Origin: Avena insularis
Taxonomy: Eukaryota; Streptophyta; Magnoliopsida; Poales; Poaceae
Assembly: GCA_023614405.1 (NCBI GenBank)
Contig: CM042697.1
Span: 306,126,323 to 306,190,322 of the forward strand
DNA length: 64,000 nt
Direction: 5' to 3'
Part shown: piece after piece, positions 12,340 to 23,540 of the stretch
Layout: every line of letters begins with the position of its first letter
Numbering within the stretch: the stretch's first letter is position 1
Made by a program: the position numbers and the translations under genes
The notes under the pieces: model-generated
Told to the model about the DNA's origin: nothing
Databases searched by the model: none
What the model saw: only the letters and a program-made list of their open reading frames with translations

Positions 12340-12900
12340 TCACATGTCTAAGCATCTAATGCCCATGGCTCTTAGGTGCGCCTCATGGTTTGGCTGGGGT
12401 AACGGCTTTGTCAACGGATCCGCAATATTTGCATCCGTGTGTACCTTGCATAACTTGATATCACCCTGATCCACGAACTGGCGAATCAGGTGGTACCGCA
12501 TGAGTATGTTCTTGTTCTTCTGGTGTTGTCTAGGTTCCTTGGCTTGTGCAATAGCACCATTGTTGTCACAATACACGTCCAACGGATTGGACGAGCCCTG
12601 AACCACACCAAGATCCATGAGGAAATTCCTCATCCAAACAGCTTCCTTTGCTGCCTCCGAGGCAGCAATATACTCAACCTCTGTTGTAGACGCAGACACA
12701 GTCTCTTGCTTGGAACTCTTCCAGCTCACAGCACCTCCGTTTATAATAAACACGTATCCGGATTGCGAACGAGAATCATCAGAGTCGGTAAGATAACTCG
12801 CATCCGTGTAACCCTTTACACTAAGTTCATCTTCACCACCATAAACCAAGAACATATCCTTAGTCCTTCTCAAGAACTTTAGGATATTTTTAGTCGATGT
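12340..12900 (-). pseudogene. Copia 2 RNase H domain (end of pol)
   Basis: Residues around GYTDASYLTD, SGYVFIINGGAVSWKS, STTEVEYIAASEA and YCDNNGAIAQAKEP show the Copia RNase H. The catalytic D, E and D positions are present. The domain degrades the RNA strand during reverse transcription. The frame is the same as that of the RT piece to its right, and only a TAG codon at 12901-12903 separates the two. The sequence ends about 35 bp before the LTR, as is usual. Confidence 0.9.
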
Positions 12901-14645
12901 CTAGTGGATCTCTCCGGGATCAACCTGGTATCTTCTCACAACACTCAGAGCATAGGAAACATCCGGCCTAGTACAAATCATGGCATACATGATGGATCCG
13001 ACTGTAGAAGCATATGGAATCGCACTCCGACATCGCTCATCAGTTGTCGAAGGACACTGAGTCTTGCTAAGTTTTACACCATGGGACATCGGTAAGAACC
13101 CCTTCTTAGACGATTCCATGTTGAACTTCTTCAACACTTTGTCCAAATAAGTACTCTGACTCAATCCAAAGTGCCTTCTTGATCTATCTCTATAGATCCG
13201 GATTCCGAGGATATATGTTGCCTCAAAGTCTTTCATTGAGAAACTCCTTTCCAATGATTCCTTGGTTTCTTGCAACATCTGGACAGCATTTCCAATCAGT
13301 AATATGTCATCCACATATAAGATTAGAAAGTTTACTTTGCTCCCACTAAACTTCTTGTATAAACAAGAATCATGATCACTCTTGATGAAGCCAAATGATT
13401 TGACTACCTCATCAAAGCGAATATTCCAACTCCAAGATGCTTGCTTCAACCCATAAATGGATTTCTGAAGTTTATATACTTTGTCAGCATTAGCCGGACC
13501 GACAAAACCCTTGGGCTGTATCATATACACGTCCTCAGTTAAATTTCCGTTAAGGAAAGCCGTTTTGACATCCATCTGCCATATCTCATAGTCGAAATAG
13601 GCCGCTATAGCTAACATGATCCATACTGATTTAAGCATCGCTACGGGCGAGAAAGTCTCATCGTAATCAACTCCTTGAACTTGTCGGAACCCCTTCGCGA
13701 CAAGGCGTTCTTTATAGATGGAAACATTTCCATCCATATTAGTTTTCTTCTTAAAGACCCATTTGCACTTGACGGGTCTTGCACCGTCTGGCAGATCAAC
13801 CAAGTTCCAAACTTGATTTTCATCCATGGACTTTAACTCGGATCTCATGGCTCCAAGCCATGACTCGGAATCAGATCCCACCATCTCTTCTGAATAATTT
13901 GCAGGCTCATCACTGTCTAACAGTAACACATCACGAACACTTCGTAATCTTGCCGATCTTCGTAGTACAGGTGCTGCTGCCGGCTCAGCTGCCACGACCG
14001 GCTCAACCTCCAAGGTTTTTGCCGACTCGCTACTAGCCGGTTCCTCTCGAATTTCTTCGAGCTGCACCATGCTCCCACTTACTCCCCGACTGAGAAACTC
14101 TTTCTCAAGGAAGACACCGTTCCGAGCGACAAACACTTTGCCCTCTTCTCGGTTGTAGAAGTAGTAACCCAAGGTTTCCCTCGGATACCCCATGAAAATA
14201 CACTTATTCGACTTGGCTGTAAGCTTGTCCGACTGAAGTCGCTTAACAAATGCTTCACAACCCCAAATCTTACGAAAAGACAAACTCGGCCTTTTGCCTG
14301 TCCACATCTCATGCGGTGTCTTCTCTACCAACTTTGATGGTACTCTGTTTAGTATGAATGCCGCTGTTTCTAGACAATAACCCCAAAATGATAAAGGTAG
14401 ATCTGTTCGACTCATCATTGATCGTACCATGTCCAACAAGGTTCGATTCTGCCTTTCCGAAACACCATTCCTTTGTGGCGTTCCTGGCGGAGTAAGTTGG
14501 GGAACTATTCCACAACTTTTCAAATGGTCATCAAACTCATGGCTCATGTACTCGCCTCCTCGGTCCGACCGAAGAAACTTTATTTTCTTGCCGAGTTGAT
14601 TTTGTGCTTCATTCTGGAATTATTTGAACTTTTCAAAGGCTTTGA
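12901..14645 (-). pseudogene. Copia 2 integrase C-terminal half and reverse transcriptase
   Basis: The 548-residue frame starting at Met 14547 contains the integrase catalytic Glu in NGVSERQNR (residue 31). Upstream in the same frame RSDRGGEYMS supplies the second Asp. A linker follows, then reverse transcriptase with QMDVKTAFLNG (Asp 326) and LYVDDILLIG (residues 410-419). The frame ends at a TAG (12901-12903) where related elements usually have Trp. The frame joins the gag/integrase frame through a frameshift around 14600-14650. Codon and motif preservation is good, suggesting loss of function fairly recently. Confidence 0.9.
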
Positions 14646-16301
14646 CTTATGTTTCATCAAGTAGATATATCCATACCTACTAAAATCATCAGTGAAGGTA
14701 ATGAAGTACTCATAACCACCCCTGGCTGTCGCGCTCATTGGTCCACATACATCACTATGTACTAGTCCCAACAAGTCGGACGCCCTTTCACAACTCTTTG
14801 CAAAAGGTGTCTTGGTCATTTTGCCGAGTAGGCAAGATTCGCATGTCTCGAATGACTCCAAGTCGAACGAAGTTAGGAGTCCATCATCATGGAGCTTCTT
14901 CATGCATTTCCAACTTATATGACCAAGCCGATAGTGCCAAAAGTAAGTCATATTCAGATCATTTGGTTTCAACCTTTTAACATTTATGTTATAAACCGAC
15001 TCACCATCAAGATTCAAAATAAATAACCCGTCCTGGACGGGTGCAAAGCCGTGAAACATATCATTCAAATACAAAGAACAACCATTATTCTTGATATTTG
15101 ACTCATAGCCTTGCCTCATCAAACATGAAGCGGAAATAATGTTTCGACCGAGCACTGGAACATAATAACAATTATTCAGTTCCATAATGAATCCGGAAGG
15201 TAAATGAAGTTGCATCGTGCCGACTTCCAACGCAGCAACTCTTGCTTTGTTGCCGACTCGAATATCAACCTCGCCTCTTGCTACGCTCCTAGTTCTTACC
15301 AGTCCCTGCAACGAGTTGCAGATGTGAATAACTGATCCGGTATCATATACCCAAGAACTATTAGGTGCATCAGCAAGATATATGTCTATAACATTGAAAA
15401 CAAGTGTACCTGAGTCGGAAGTCATACCTCCACTCTTGGCTTTGTTGGCCAAGTACTTGCTGCAGTTCCTCTTCAAGTGGCCATCCGCCTTGCAGTAGAA
15501 GAAAGTGGATCCGGCTGAAAGAGATGGCTTAGTCCCTGAGGAAGTTCTTGGGACCGGGTCCTGAGCCTGCTTTCCTCCTGACTTAGCCTTCTTCTTAGTC
15601 CAAGAACTCTTCTTGAACTTAGCCTTATTCCGCACCATCAACACTTGACTGGCACCCTTCTTGAGATCCGCCTCTGCCTGCTTGAGCATCCCATGTAATT
15701 CAGTGAGCTTCTTATCCATACCATGCATGTGGTAGTTTGAAATGAACTGCCCATATGCACTAGGAAGAGAGTTCAGAATTATATCCGTAGCGAACTCTTC
15801 GCTAATGGGGTAGCCAAGCCTCTCCAAAGACTGCACGTAACCAACCATTTTGATCACATGCGGACTCAGTGGATCACCATCCTTAAGCTTGCAACTCAGC
15901 AAAGCCTGAGAGACTTGATACCTCTCAGTCTTCGCCTGAGCCTGGAACATACTTTTGAGGCTTTCGATCATATCGTAGGCCTCAACATGCTCGAACTGCT
16001 TTTGCAAGTCTGGTTCCATGTGAGCAAGCATAAGGAAGCTAATATCCATGGACTCATCCTTAGCCCGACGGTAGGCATTGGTGGCAGCGACAGTTGCATT
16101 CTCATTCGGCTCATCTAGAAGTGGGTTGTCTAGGACATGGTCCTTCTTTTCTTGTTTGAGAACAATTCTCAGATTTCGATACCAATTGGTAAAATTAGTG
16201 CCGTTCAGTTTATCTTTCTCAAGGATAGTTCTCAATGCAAAACCGGATATCTGAGAGTGACTGCTAACTTGGTGCCATGATCTATAACAGAAAATATGCA
16301 A
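14580..16301 (-). pseudogene. Copia 2 Gag, protease and integrase N-terminal half
   Basis: One 573-residue frame. Gag spans about residues 20-235, with NGTNFTNWYRNLRIVL and SQALLSCKLKDGDPLS. The zinc knuckle is at 267-280 and its first Cys is Phe (FFYCKADGHLKRNC). The aspartic protease motif WVYDTGS places the catalytic Asp at residue 320. The pre-integrase HHCC is at H456, H461, C487 and C490. The integrase start has LVHSDVCGPM (D517) and FITFTDDFSRYGYIYL. The frame is lost after MKHKSK. A nearby ATG at about 16280 is in another frame and hits a stop after three codons, so the true start has probably been damaged. Confidence 0.9.
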
Positions 16302-17611
16302 AACACTTAAGACATGTATTCATAAAAGAGCAAGCATATTAAACACTTTAATATTTTAATGCTCCCACTAGAACCAACACCCCTCCGATGGTTACTTAGT
16401 GATTCAGGATCCTAAATAAGCAAGTCGGCTAGTGAGCTTTAGCATCACCGCTAGCCGCCAAGTGATCTAGGTAGACAACTCCTTGTCAATCGTATCTCAT
16501 ACGACTCCTGTTGGACGGGTGGCATCACATGCCCCGGCTCCCATCCGACTTTTCCCTGAGCCCCACAACCGTTGTGATAGACCCGTCTAGCTTACCGAGT
16601 GTTTCCGCAGTAAGAGTCCGACTCGAACCCACCTAGTCGAAAAGAATTGGCAGCACCTCAATTTTATGAGCCCACTACCAAAAATGTCCGACTTGTGATG
16701 GTGCAAACACTGGCTGGGAAAACCGACTAGACCTTCTTTGAGGGATTAAATTTTACCGACTATCTAATAGAGGTAAAACAGAGACATAACAATAACACAA
16801 AATAAATCATTTATAATGTGAAATGGTATGGCTCTCTTCATGGCGATCTCCATATCCACAAAGCCTGTAATCCGACTCGTGCCAACTCTTGTCACTTGCC
16901 GTCTTACTCCATGTCGCCGACATGTACAATGCCTTGCATGCCTTCCGGGTTCTCCAAACATCTACACTAGCTTAGTAAAGTAAATTACATAGAGAATCCG
17001 ACACGCAGGTCGTTATACAATAAAATGACAGCACCTAGGCTCCAGCCGGCTGACAAAAACCATGATTCGCAGATCACGTATGGATTACACACATACATCA
17101 CATGCACATGAACCATACCATTCACAACTTCCTGCAAAAACAAGTTATGCATAGAAACAATATCTACCGGCGCTGTGAAACTCACAACGACATCTAAGGC
17201 GCTACGACAGGGCGAAGCTGGCGGTCCCATTGTTCTTCGATCAAATTTTTTGATCTTCGATCCGGACATGGATTTTTCCGAAAACATAGATCTCATCTAC
17301 GATCCGGACATGGATTCCGACCATTGTTCCGGTTCGATCAAACTTTTTGATCTTCGATCATCGCCTCTAGATTTACGTGTCACAGTCTACCCCGATGGCG
17401 GAAGCCGACCGGTAGGGGTATGTCGTTCCACGACCTCAGTAGTATGATCACGGAAATCAGATCTACCATTCCCCAAGTATAGTTGATCCAATCAACCTCG
17501 TACAAAACCAATCTATCTTATAGATCGACCACCAAAACAGTACATAGATCTCATCTACAGCCTACCGCATATCACATATGCGAGATCTCGAGCCTAAAAC
17601 CAGAAGCTATC
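16302..17611 (-). other. Copia 2 untranslated leader
   Basis: No coding region is supported between the primer site and gag. Near 17230-17360 short motifs are repeated: CGATCCGGACATGGA occurs twice, and two copies of a GATC-rich palindromic stretch around TTTTTTGATCTTCGATC occur. These could be structured RNA elements for packaging or translation, but that is inference. Confidence 0.6.
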
Positions 17612-17623
17612 GCTATGATACCA
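17612..17623 (-). promoter_or_regulatory. Primer-binding site, tRNA-iMet type
   Basis: The minus-strand reading is TGGTATCATAGC, one base from the 5' LTR, and it matches the initiator-tRNA primer site of Copia elements. Confidence 0.85.
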
Positions 17624-17624
17624 C

Positions 17625-18956
17625 TGTTGGGCCACGCGGAGATAAATTTTTTTTTCTCTAACGTGGAGATCCCAAGATCTAGCTGAGGTAGAAGGCCATG
17701 AGGTTTACCACTAGACGCGCAGTTGCGGATTACTGATGAAGCGCGTCAGTTGGTGCAGTGTAGTCCTTTGCGGTCCGATCGTCCTGGTGCTGATCGTACA
17801 TCACCTCTCCACATGTACAAGGAGGAGCACCGGCGGCGAACTGCTAGGTTCAGTACGACGGCAGGACTGCTGTGGAGCTAGGGTTTCCAACACATGGAAT
17901 GACCTAACCGAACAACGATTAACCTTTCTGGGTTACGGTGATCCACTATATATAGGGAGTGAACGTGGGCTCTGCTCGCGTGACCCATTCACTAAAGCCC
18001 ATATAACACTAGTCACCATGAGTCTAACTCACTAAATCAGTCCTAATCCGGTTTAGGTCCAACCCAACCAGATTAGAGGTTCAGATCCAATCCCAACTTG
18101 CTCCCACTCTTAAGTGTGTGACCCCACAGGCTCATGGCTACTTGGACACGATTGGAGTCCGACTCTCAATCGATCAGTCGGTAGCGGCTCCTAGTAGAAC
18201 ATGCCGACTCCCAAGTACCAAAGAGTCATGACGACTTGCCTTTCCAATGCGACTTACGTCCGAGTCCCTTTTGCCTCACGATATACCTTGTCAGACTATA
18301 GGCGAATATTTGTCATCCCTTCTCAATCCGAGATAAGTGATTCACCTAACTAACTCTTAGTCGATCGCATCGGTTAACACTTAACCGAGTCGTGCATGGC
18401 CATGCTTTCTGAATCATATCTCACGAGAGGGCCTAGAGAATATCTCTCCAAGAGGAGGGGCAAAATCCCATCTTGGTTATTCACATCACGCAGCTTGATT
18501 CTCAATTCAACCTCGCTTTATAAGCCAGATTATGGATCAGCGTTTGACAGAACCTAAGTCGGTGATCCTCAACTCGGACTATGCAACAACCTCGGGTCTA
18601 AAGATTACATTGATTGAGATATACAAATGACAACTTGTTCGTTGTACCTCAATATGGGTCAATCCAACTCGCTAAACTCTTTAGCCAAATCTGTGTAAGT
18701 TGGAATAGCATCTCCATGCCCATGACAAGTGGAACCGAGTCATCAAGCCAACTTTCACATTGGTTTAAGTTGTGTGTCCAGCACAACCTCAATGACCAAG
18801 GATATTTAGTACAAACAACATGAATGCATAGTTCCACAACCGAATCACATATTCAATGATACACATCAGATGTTTATACAAGGACTACTTAATATCTTTA
18901 TGAATACAATGGGAAATATCATCATACATGATTGCCTCTAGGGCATATTCCCAACA
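17625..18956 (-). repeat. Copia 2 5' LTR (1332 bp)
   Basis: It runs from TGTTGGGCCACGCGG to ATATTCCCAACA and pairs with 10937-12305. As the upstream LTR on the minus strand it would drive transcription. Confidence 0.93.
17947..17954 (-). promoter_or_regulatory. TATA box of Copia 2 5' LTR
   Basis: The perfect TATATATA palindrome lies in the minus-strand context CCCTATATATAGTGG. The same site is kept in the other LTR near 11270. It is probably the element promoter. Confidence 0.55.
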
Positions 18957-18961
18957 AATCG
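18957..18961. repeat. 5-bp target-site duplication AATCG, right copy
   Basis: It matches 10932-10936 across Copia 2. Confidence 0.93.
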
Positions 18962-20190
18962 ACCCACAAAGGAAGAGACCTCCTTATGTGGATCCACTTC
19001 CTTTTCCAAGGACTATGGAGAAGCATACAATAGCTCAACACCTTGCAGAACAATTGGAGGAGGAACAAGGAGTTGTAAAAGAAGAAGAAGAAGAAGAAGA
19101 AGAAGAAGCAAAGGTAGAATAAACTATTCTTGGAAATGTAGAAGAAGAAAGAGAAGCAGAACAATTGGAGGAGGAACAAGGAGTTATAAAAGAACAATAA
19201 GAAGAAGCAAAGTTATAATAAATTATTCTTGGAAATGTAGAATAAGAAAGAGAAGTGAGAAAGGAAGAAATATTGGCTATGTTTGCACACTGCAACATAG
19301 TTGAACTTGACACTGAAGCTTCCCAATTCGTTGAAGGAAAGGTAAAAGCTGAAATGTTGGTAAGCCTATTATTCCATGCACCTTCGGTGAGTCTTCTTAG
19401 TATGGATTTTGTGATATAGGGATTGATGTTAATGAATTTGTTTTGAATTCTATCTTGACATCCAAGATGAACTTGAACCAGACAAATTCTTGAATACTGA
19501 TATGACAATTATGCTTTCTAATAAAACACTTAAGAGTCCCCATGGGAGTCACTAAAGATGTTCCAATTTCCATTGGCCCATATGAATACCCCATTGATTT
19601 TTTGGTAGTTGATATGCCTACTGATGCTTATTGTCCAATAATTTTTTGGAAGAAATTTCTTGAATGCCGCAGGGGAAAATATTAATTGAAGGAAAGAGAC
19701 AGTTTCACTCAAGGTTGGGGACGATGAAATTAAGTTCCATTTATCAAAGTTTTAACACAAGCCCACATTTGAAGGTTTTAAAGAAAAAGAAGAAGAAAAT
19801 ACTATTACACATCTTGATGCTTTGTTTTATGAAGCACCAGACGATGTCCTAGAAAGAAGCTTGGTTGAAAACAGTGATATCCCTAAAGACATTGGTAAGA
19901 TGGAGATCGATGAGTATCTTCACTCCTCTCCCATAGTTGGTTCGCCATGAATTAAGAATATGAAGTTCTAGAAAGAAAGGGAGATGATGAACTTCCACCC
20001 CTGGACTCAAACTTATTCCTAAGAAATTAAAATATAGGTTTTTAGATGATACTAACAAATACCCTATTATTGTAAGTGTTAATCTTATAGAAAAGGAAGA
20101 ATAGAATTTGATGACAATATTGAGAATGCACTGTCAAGCTTTCGGGTATTCTGTGGATGACTTGAAAGGTATTAGTCCTTCAATAGCCAC
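18962..20190 (+). pseudogene. Gypsy A Gag C-terminus and protease-region remnant
   Basis: The reading resumes after Copia 2 with KRPPYVDPLPFPRTMEKH and a glutamate-rich tract, then becomes badly frameshifted. FLVVDMPTDAYCPIIF (about 19600-19650) followed by VSLKVGDDEIKFHLSKF (about 19700-19750) is the protease-region pattern of this Gypsy type. LDDTNKYPIIVSVNLIEKE and CQAFGYSVDDLKGISPSIAT (ending near 20188) mark the approach to reverse transcriptase. The similarity stops sharply near 20190, where unrelated GC-rich DNA begins. Confidence 0.7.
19045..19256 (+). repeat. Tandem duplication of about 111 bp in Gypsy A, with (GAA)n
   Basis: GCAGAACAATTGGAGGAGG starts at 19045 and again at 19156, and the following TTCTTGGAAATGTAGAA is also duplicated. 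Nine GAA triplets at 19081-19107 in the first unit encode a polyglutamate tract. 111 is a multiple of 3, so the original expansion would have kept the frame. Confidence 0.85.
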
Positions 20191-22135
20191 CCTAAACCCT
20201 AATCCCTGCTTACCGCCGACTACTTCACCGCTCCCGGAAGACAGCAGGAGCACTGCCACCATCGCCGTCTGGAGCAACCTCGCCGCCGCTCGTCGTCAAC
20301 ACTTCGGTGAGCAAGATGTTGTGGAGGAAGGATTGCTTCCCAGTCGTCAGATCGTGATCCAACGGCAGCAAACACACCGATTAACTGAAAAGGTACCGGC
20401 GAACCGTGAGCTGCCACGTTGCGCAGGATATTCCAGAAAATAGTTAAATAGGCAAATAATGTATTAACATTGTAAAAATCATAGAAAATCAATTATTAGT
20501 CAGAAAAATACAAATTATATATCCCTGGATTCATAAAAATATATAGAATTTGATCATGCAATAAAATTTGCACCTTGACTAATGCATATTTTCTATAGTA
20601 TTTAAATATATTTAATGGTATAAATTCGTAGGAAATTATACACGACTCCAAATTTAGCAAATTTGATGTATATGGATTCAGAAAGATTTAATCTATGCCA
20701 CTGTACCGTTAGTTGATTTTGTCTCAGTACAAAATAATTACCTACAATTAAATCCCCTAAATGAGTATTTTTGTTATAACTTTTATTCTATAAACCTTTT
20801 TAAGGTGAAACCATTGGAAAATAAAAGCTATGAACATTACCTATCCAGTATCATGGTTTACAAAAAATTATGAAATAATTTAATACTGAAAGTATTCAGT
20901 TTCCAATAATGCCTATTGAAAAGCCCAATTGTTTAATAGAAAATGCTTATGGATAGCTTTTGATCTCATTTTCTTTTTTAAAATGCATGCATACTGTTTT
21001 GTTGTGTTTGTTCTACTGTATGTTGATTGCATTTATTTATTTTGTATGATAGATTGCCTGGAGTGCGATTATTGCGATTGCGACGACTATGTTAACAACA
21101 TAAACAAATGAGGCAAGGTAAACTTGCTTCTTTACTTTCCATTTATTGTTTTATGCATGTTGTGTGTATTGGTAGAGCTACATGTGTAGAAGTAATTGTT
21201 GTTTTGTGATATAACCGTGGTCTAGTAGAAAGGGTGTGTTTTGGTATGCTATGACTATGGTAGAAAAAGAGATATGTGTTTAGATTTGATGAAAGGGAGA
21301 ATAATTGTTTAGAAGGATGGAATTGAAGATATAGTTTGAGTGTCATGGTAAGGGCCAAGGCCTGACTTACTGACATGTTTACTTGTTGAGGTTGAGTGCC
21401 ATGGTAGGGATGTTGAGTCTGACTACTGACATGCGTATATCCTGTTTGGTTGAGTGCCATGGTAGGGTCGTTGGACCTGACTACTGACATAAGCATAGGC
21501 GAGTTATTCGAAGAGTGGCATGGTAGGGCATTGAGCTTTACTACTGATACGTGCACTAGAGTTTAGTTGTTGATGAGATGCATGATAAGGGCATTTGAGC
21601 CTGAGTCACTGACATGGTCATTAGTAAAGATGGAGTATGGTCTCAAAGTTGGAGTATGGATTCAAAGATTGGAGTAAGAAATTTATCTAGTGGAGTTGGA
21701 GGTTTAGAACTTGGTTTGGAAAAGTAGGAAAAAAGGTGTGTTCTTTTATGAAATATGTTGGTACATTATGGGTACGTTATAGTTGCTTAGTGACATCTAT
21801 CAATATATTCAATGTATTGACCATTCGTGGCTGTAACCTTTCATGTTACAGGATATTTTTAGGACGAGTAAGGTTATCATTTAGGTTGTGAATCTTTACT
21901 TGGCGTGTTTTCTGTACGTGATGGAGCCTTTATATTTTGACTAATTGTTGAACTATGTTATTTAAGCTAGCTATGAGCTAAGAAACTTTATAATATTTAT
22001 ATTTTTGGATCAATCGTTGTAATATTGTGACGCATTGATACTCTTTTATTCATCGAACTGTGTGTGCTAGCTAATCGATCCAAGAGACTATCACTGTAAA
22101 CACATGATCCAATTCTTTAACGGGTTGGATTGCTT
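20191..22135 (+). mobile_element. Relic of a Tekay-like Gypsy LTR (3' part), plus orientation
   Basis: A GC-rich start (20191-20440), an AT-rich middle, then an end resembling the U5 of the solo LTR at 39213-43174. GTATTGACCATTCGTGGCTGTAAC (in part) followed by TGTTACAGGATAT near 21815-21858 matches the region near 42841-42880, and GATCC..GACTA.C..TGTAAACACA near 22077-22105 matches 43112-43142. The LTR beginning and any target duplication are missing. It forms an abrupt junction with Gypsy A. Confidence 0.55.
21338..21617. repeat. Degenerate tandem array, five units of about 56-62 bp
   Basis: Units begin near 21338, 21394, 21452, 21513 and 21575. Each carries GAGTGCCATGGTAGGG or a variant, then a spacer, then CTGACTACTGACATG. 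Unit similarity falls toward the right end. Confidence 0.85.
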
Positions 22136-23540
22136 CAGACAAATAACAAGTATGTGTTTGTAATTCTATGATTTTTTTCACAATTACCATATAGCAAAAT
22201 TTGTAATTCGGACATACTAAAACTCTTCTTATAAAACTTAACAAAAAGACACATTTGTAAGTGTTAAAAATGGGGAAAAAGTAGTGCACATAAACATTGG
22301 TTAGAAACATGGACATATAACGTTTTGTAACTACTAGTATGTGTGCTCTTGCATGTCTTTGACGCATATACACCAGTGCTCCTGCTTTTTCTAAAAAATA
22401 AGACTTATACTTTTAGGTCTATAAAATTTCTGAAAAAAAAACATATAACTAGTATATATCTAGAATATACACTAGATATTTTGTTTAAAAATATGTTGTA
22501 TTTTGGGCTATATAAAAAATTAGATAAAAAATATACAAAATCTTATTCGCTGTAAGAATTTTGTCTTTTTTCTGTAGCCTAATAAAATGATTTTTGCTAA
22601 AATTTCGCACAAATATCTGGACCATGTATATCTATTGCCAAGATTTTTAAAAATAATTTTGTAAAACCCAAAAGTAGCCTTTTAATTTATTACAAAACGA
22701 AGGGAGTGCTCGTGTGCATAAAATCCCCACTCATATCTTCGGAGTTTGTTCCATAGCGAAAGCAAAAAAGTTAAATGAAAATATACATAAGTGGTTAGAG
22801 ACCAAACAAAATTAGCGTGATCCAGCTCAACACAGTTTCTCCTTACCCCATGCATTCCAAACAAAAAGACAATGAAAACGCAAAAACTGGCAATGTCCAA
22901 ATCCAAGGCCGAATCAGCAGATAAGCTCCTCGATCTCGAGCCTCGATGGTATCGAAACCTCTATGCATGACGCGCACGGACGGAGCTAATAAACAAACAA
23001 ACAAAACTGATCGGAGACATGGAGCTCGCGGTGCTAACCAAGCTAACCACGGTGGATTACCAAACTGCCCATACCTTACTTTATACTATTTGCTACCAAC
23101 TGTTATCCGGTGTTAAAACTGATCTGAGACTGTCTACGAATGAGCGTGAAATTTCAATTCGTATTCATGTGTTTAAGCGTCTGGCCCATGTAAAAATTTG
23201 CATTTAAGCGTCAAAGTAAAATTCCAATATTCACACTCCGGCATACTTCATATGTAACCTAGAAACATGACGCCTCGTTACTATTTATTTTGTTCAAAAA
23301 TGTAGTTACATTTAGTCAACCTATAGTATGATTCGCAAAACGAGAATAATACTAGGGTTGGAATAATTTCACAAAAAGAAGTGTTGAAATAAATAAATAT
23401 TTATTAAAAAAAGCTTAGTCTATGGTGGTCCATGAACTTCCAAACATTTACGAGTCCTTTAATTTAAGAAAATGGTCAAACATTGCTAGAAGAAATAATA
23501 AAAATATCATAGTAATCTTAGCATCATCTCTATAACTCTC
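22136..23540. other. AT-rich intergenic DNA, no gene seen
   Basis: Only short frames of low complexity. I recognise no terminal repeats or coding motif. Confidence 0.6.

Larger units (their letters stand above)
10937..18956 (-). mobile_element. Copia retrotransposon 2, complete, BARE/Angela-related
   Basis: This is a full-length 8020-bp minus-strand element. It has a 5' LTR at 17625-18956, a primer site at 17612-17623, gag-pol at 16301-12340, a polypurine tract at 12306-12317 and a 3' LTR at 10937-12305. AATCG flanks both ends. The LTRs are closely similar but differ in length (1332 and 1369 bp) through small indels, so the copy is not brand new. The sense LTR starts TGTTGGGAATATGCCCTAG, like the BARE/Angela group. 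The coding region has few lesions. It is nested in Gypsy A and is therefore younger than it. Confidence 0.95.
8771..20190 (+). mobile_element. Gypsy retrotransposon A, decayed, interrupted by Copia 2
   Basis: This is a plus-strand Ty3/Gypsy element with a probable 5' LTR end, a tRNA-Asp-type primer site at 9957, gag from 10058, and protease-region remnants up to about 20190, where it stops abruptly. Copia 2 splits it at 10936/18957; removing Copia 2 and one AATCG copy rejoins the Gag-region reading. The start of its LTR is hidden by Copia 1. Reverse transcriptase, RNase H, integrase and the 3' LTR are absent. The primer-site style is shared with Sabrina/Fatima/WHAM-type families, but I do not assign a family. 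Confidence 0.75.

Noticed and set aside
12490..12882. 130-codon plus-strand frame
   Set aside because: It is the antisense shadow of Copia 2 RNase H.
18928..19122. Frame starting in the Copia 2 LTR and running into Gypsy A
   Set aside because: A junction artefact of the insertion. The real reading comes from Gypsy A on both sides.
19035..19508. 157-codon minus-strand Ser/Thr-rich frame
   Set aside because: It is the antisense of the GAA-rich Gag tract and its duplication.
21143..21556. 137-codon minus-strand frame
   Set aside because: It is generated by the tandem array and carries repeated peptides. No other support.
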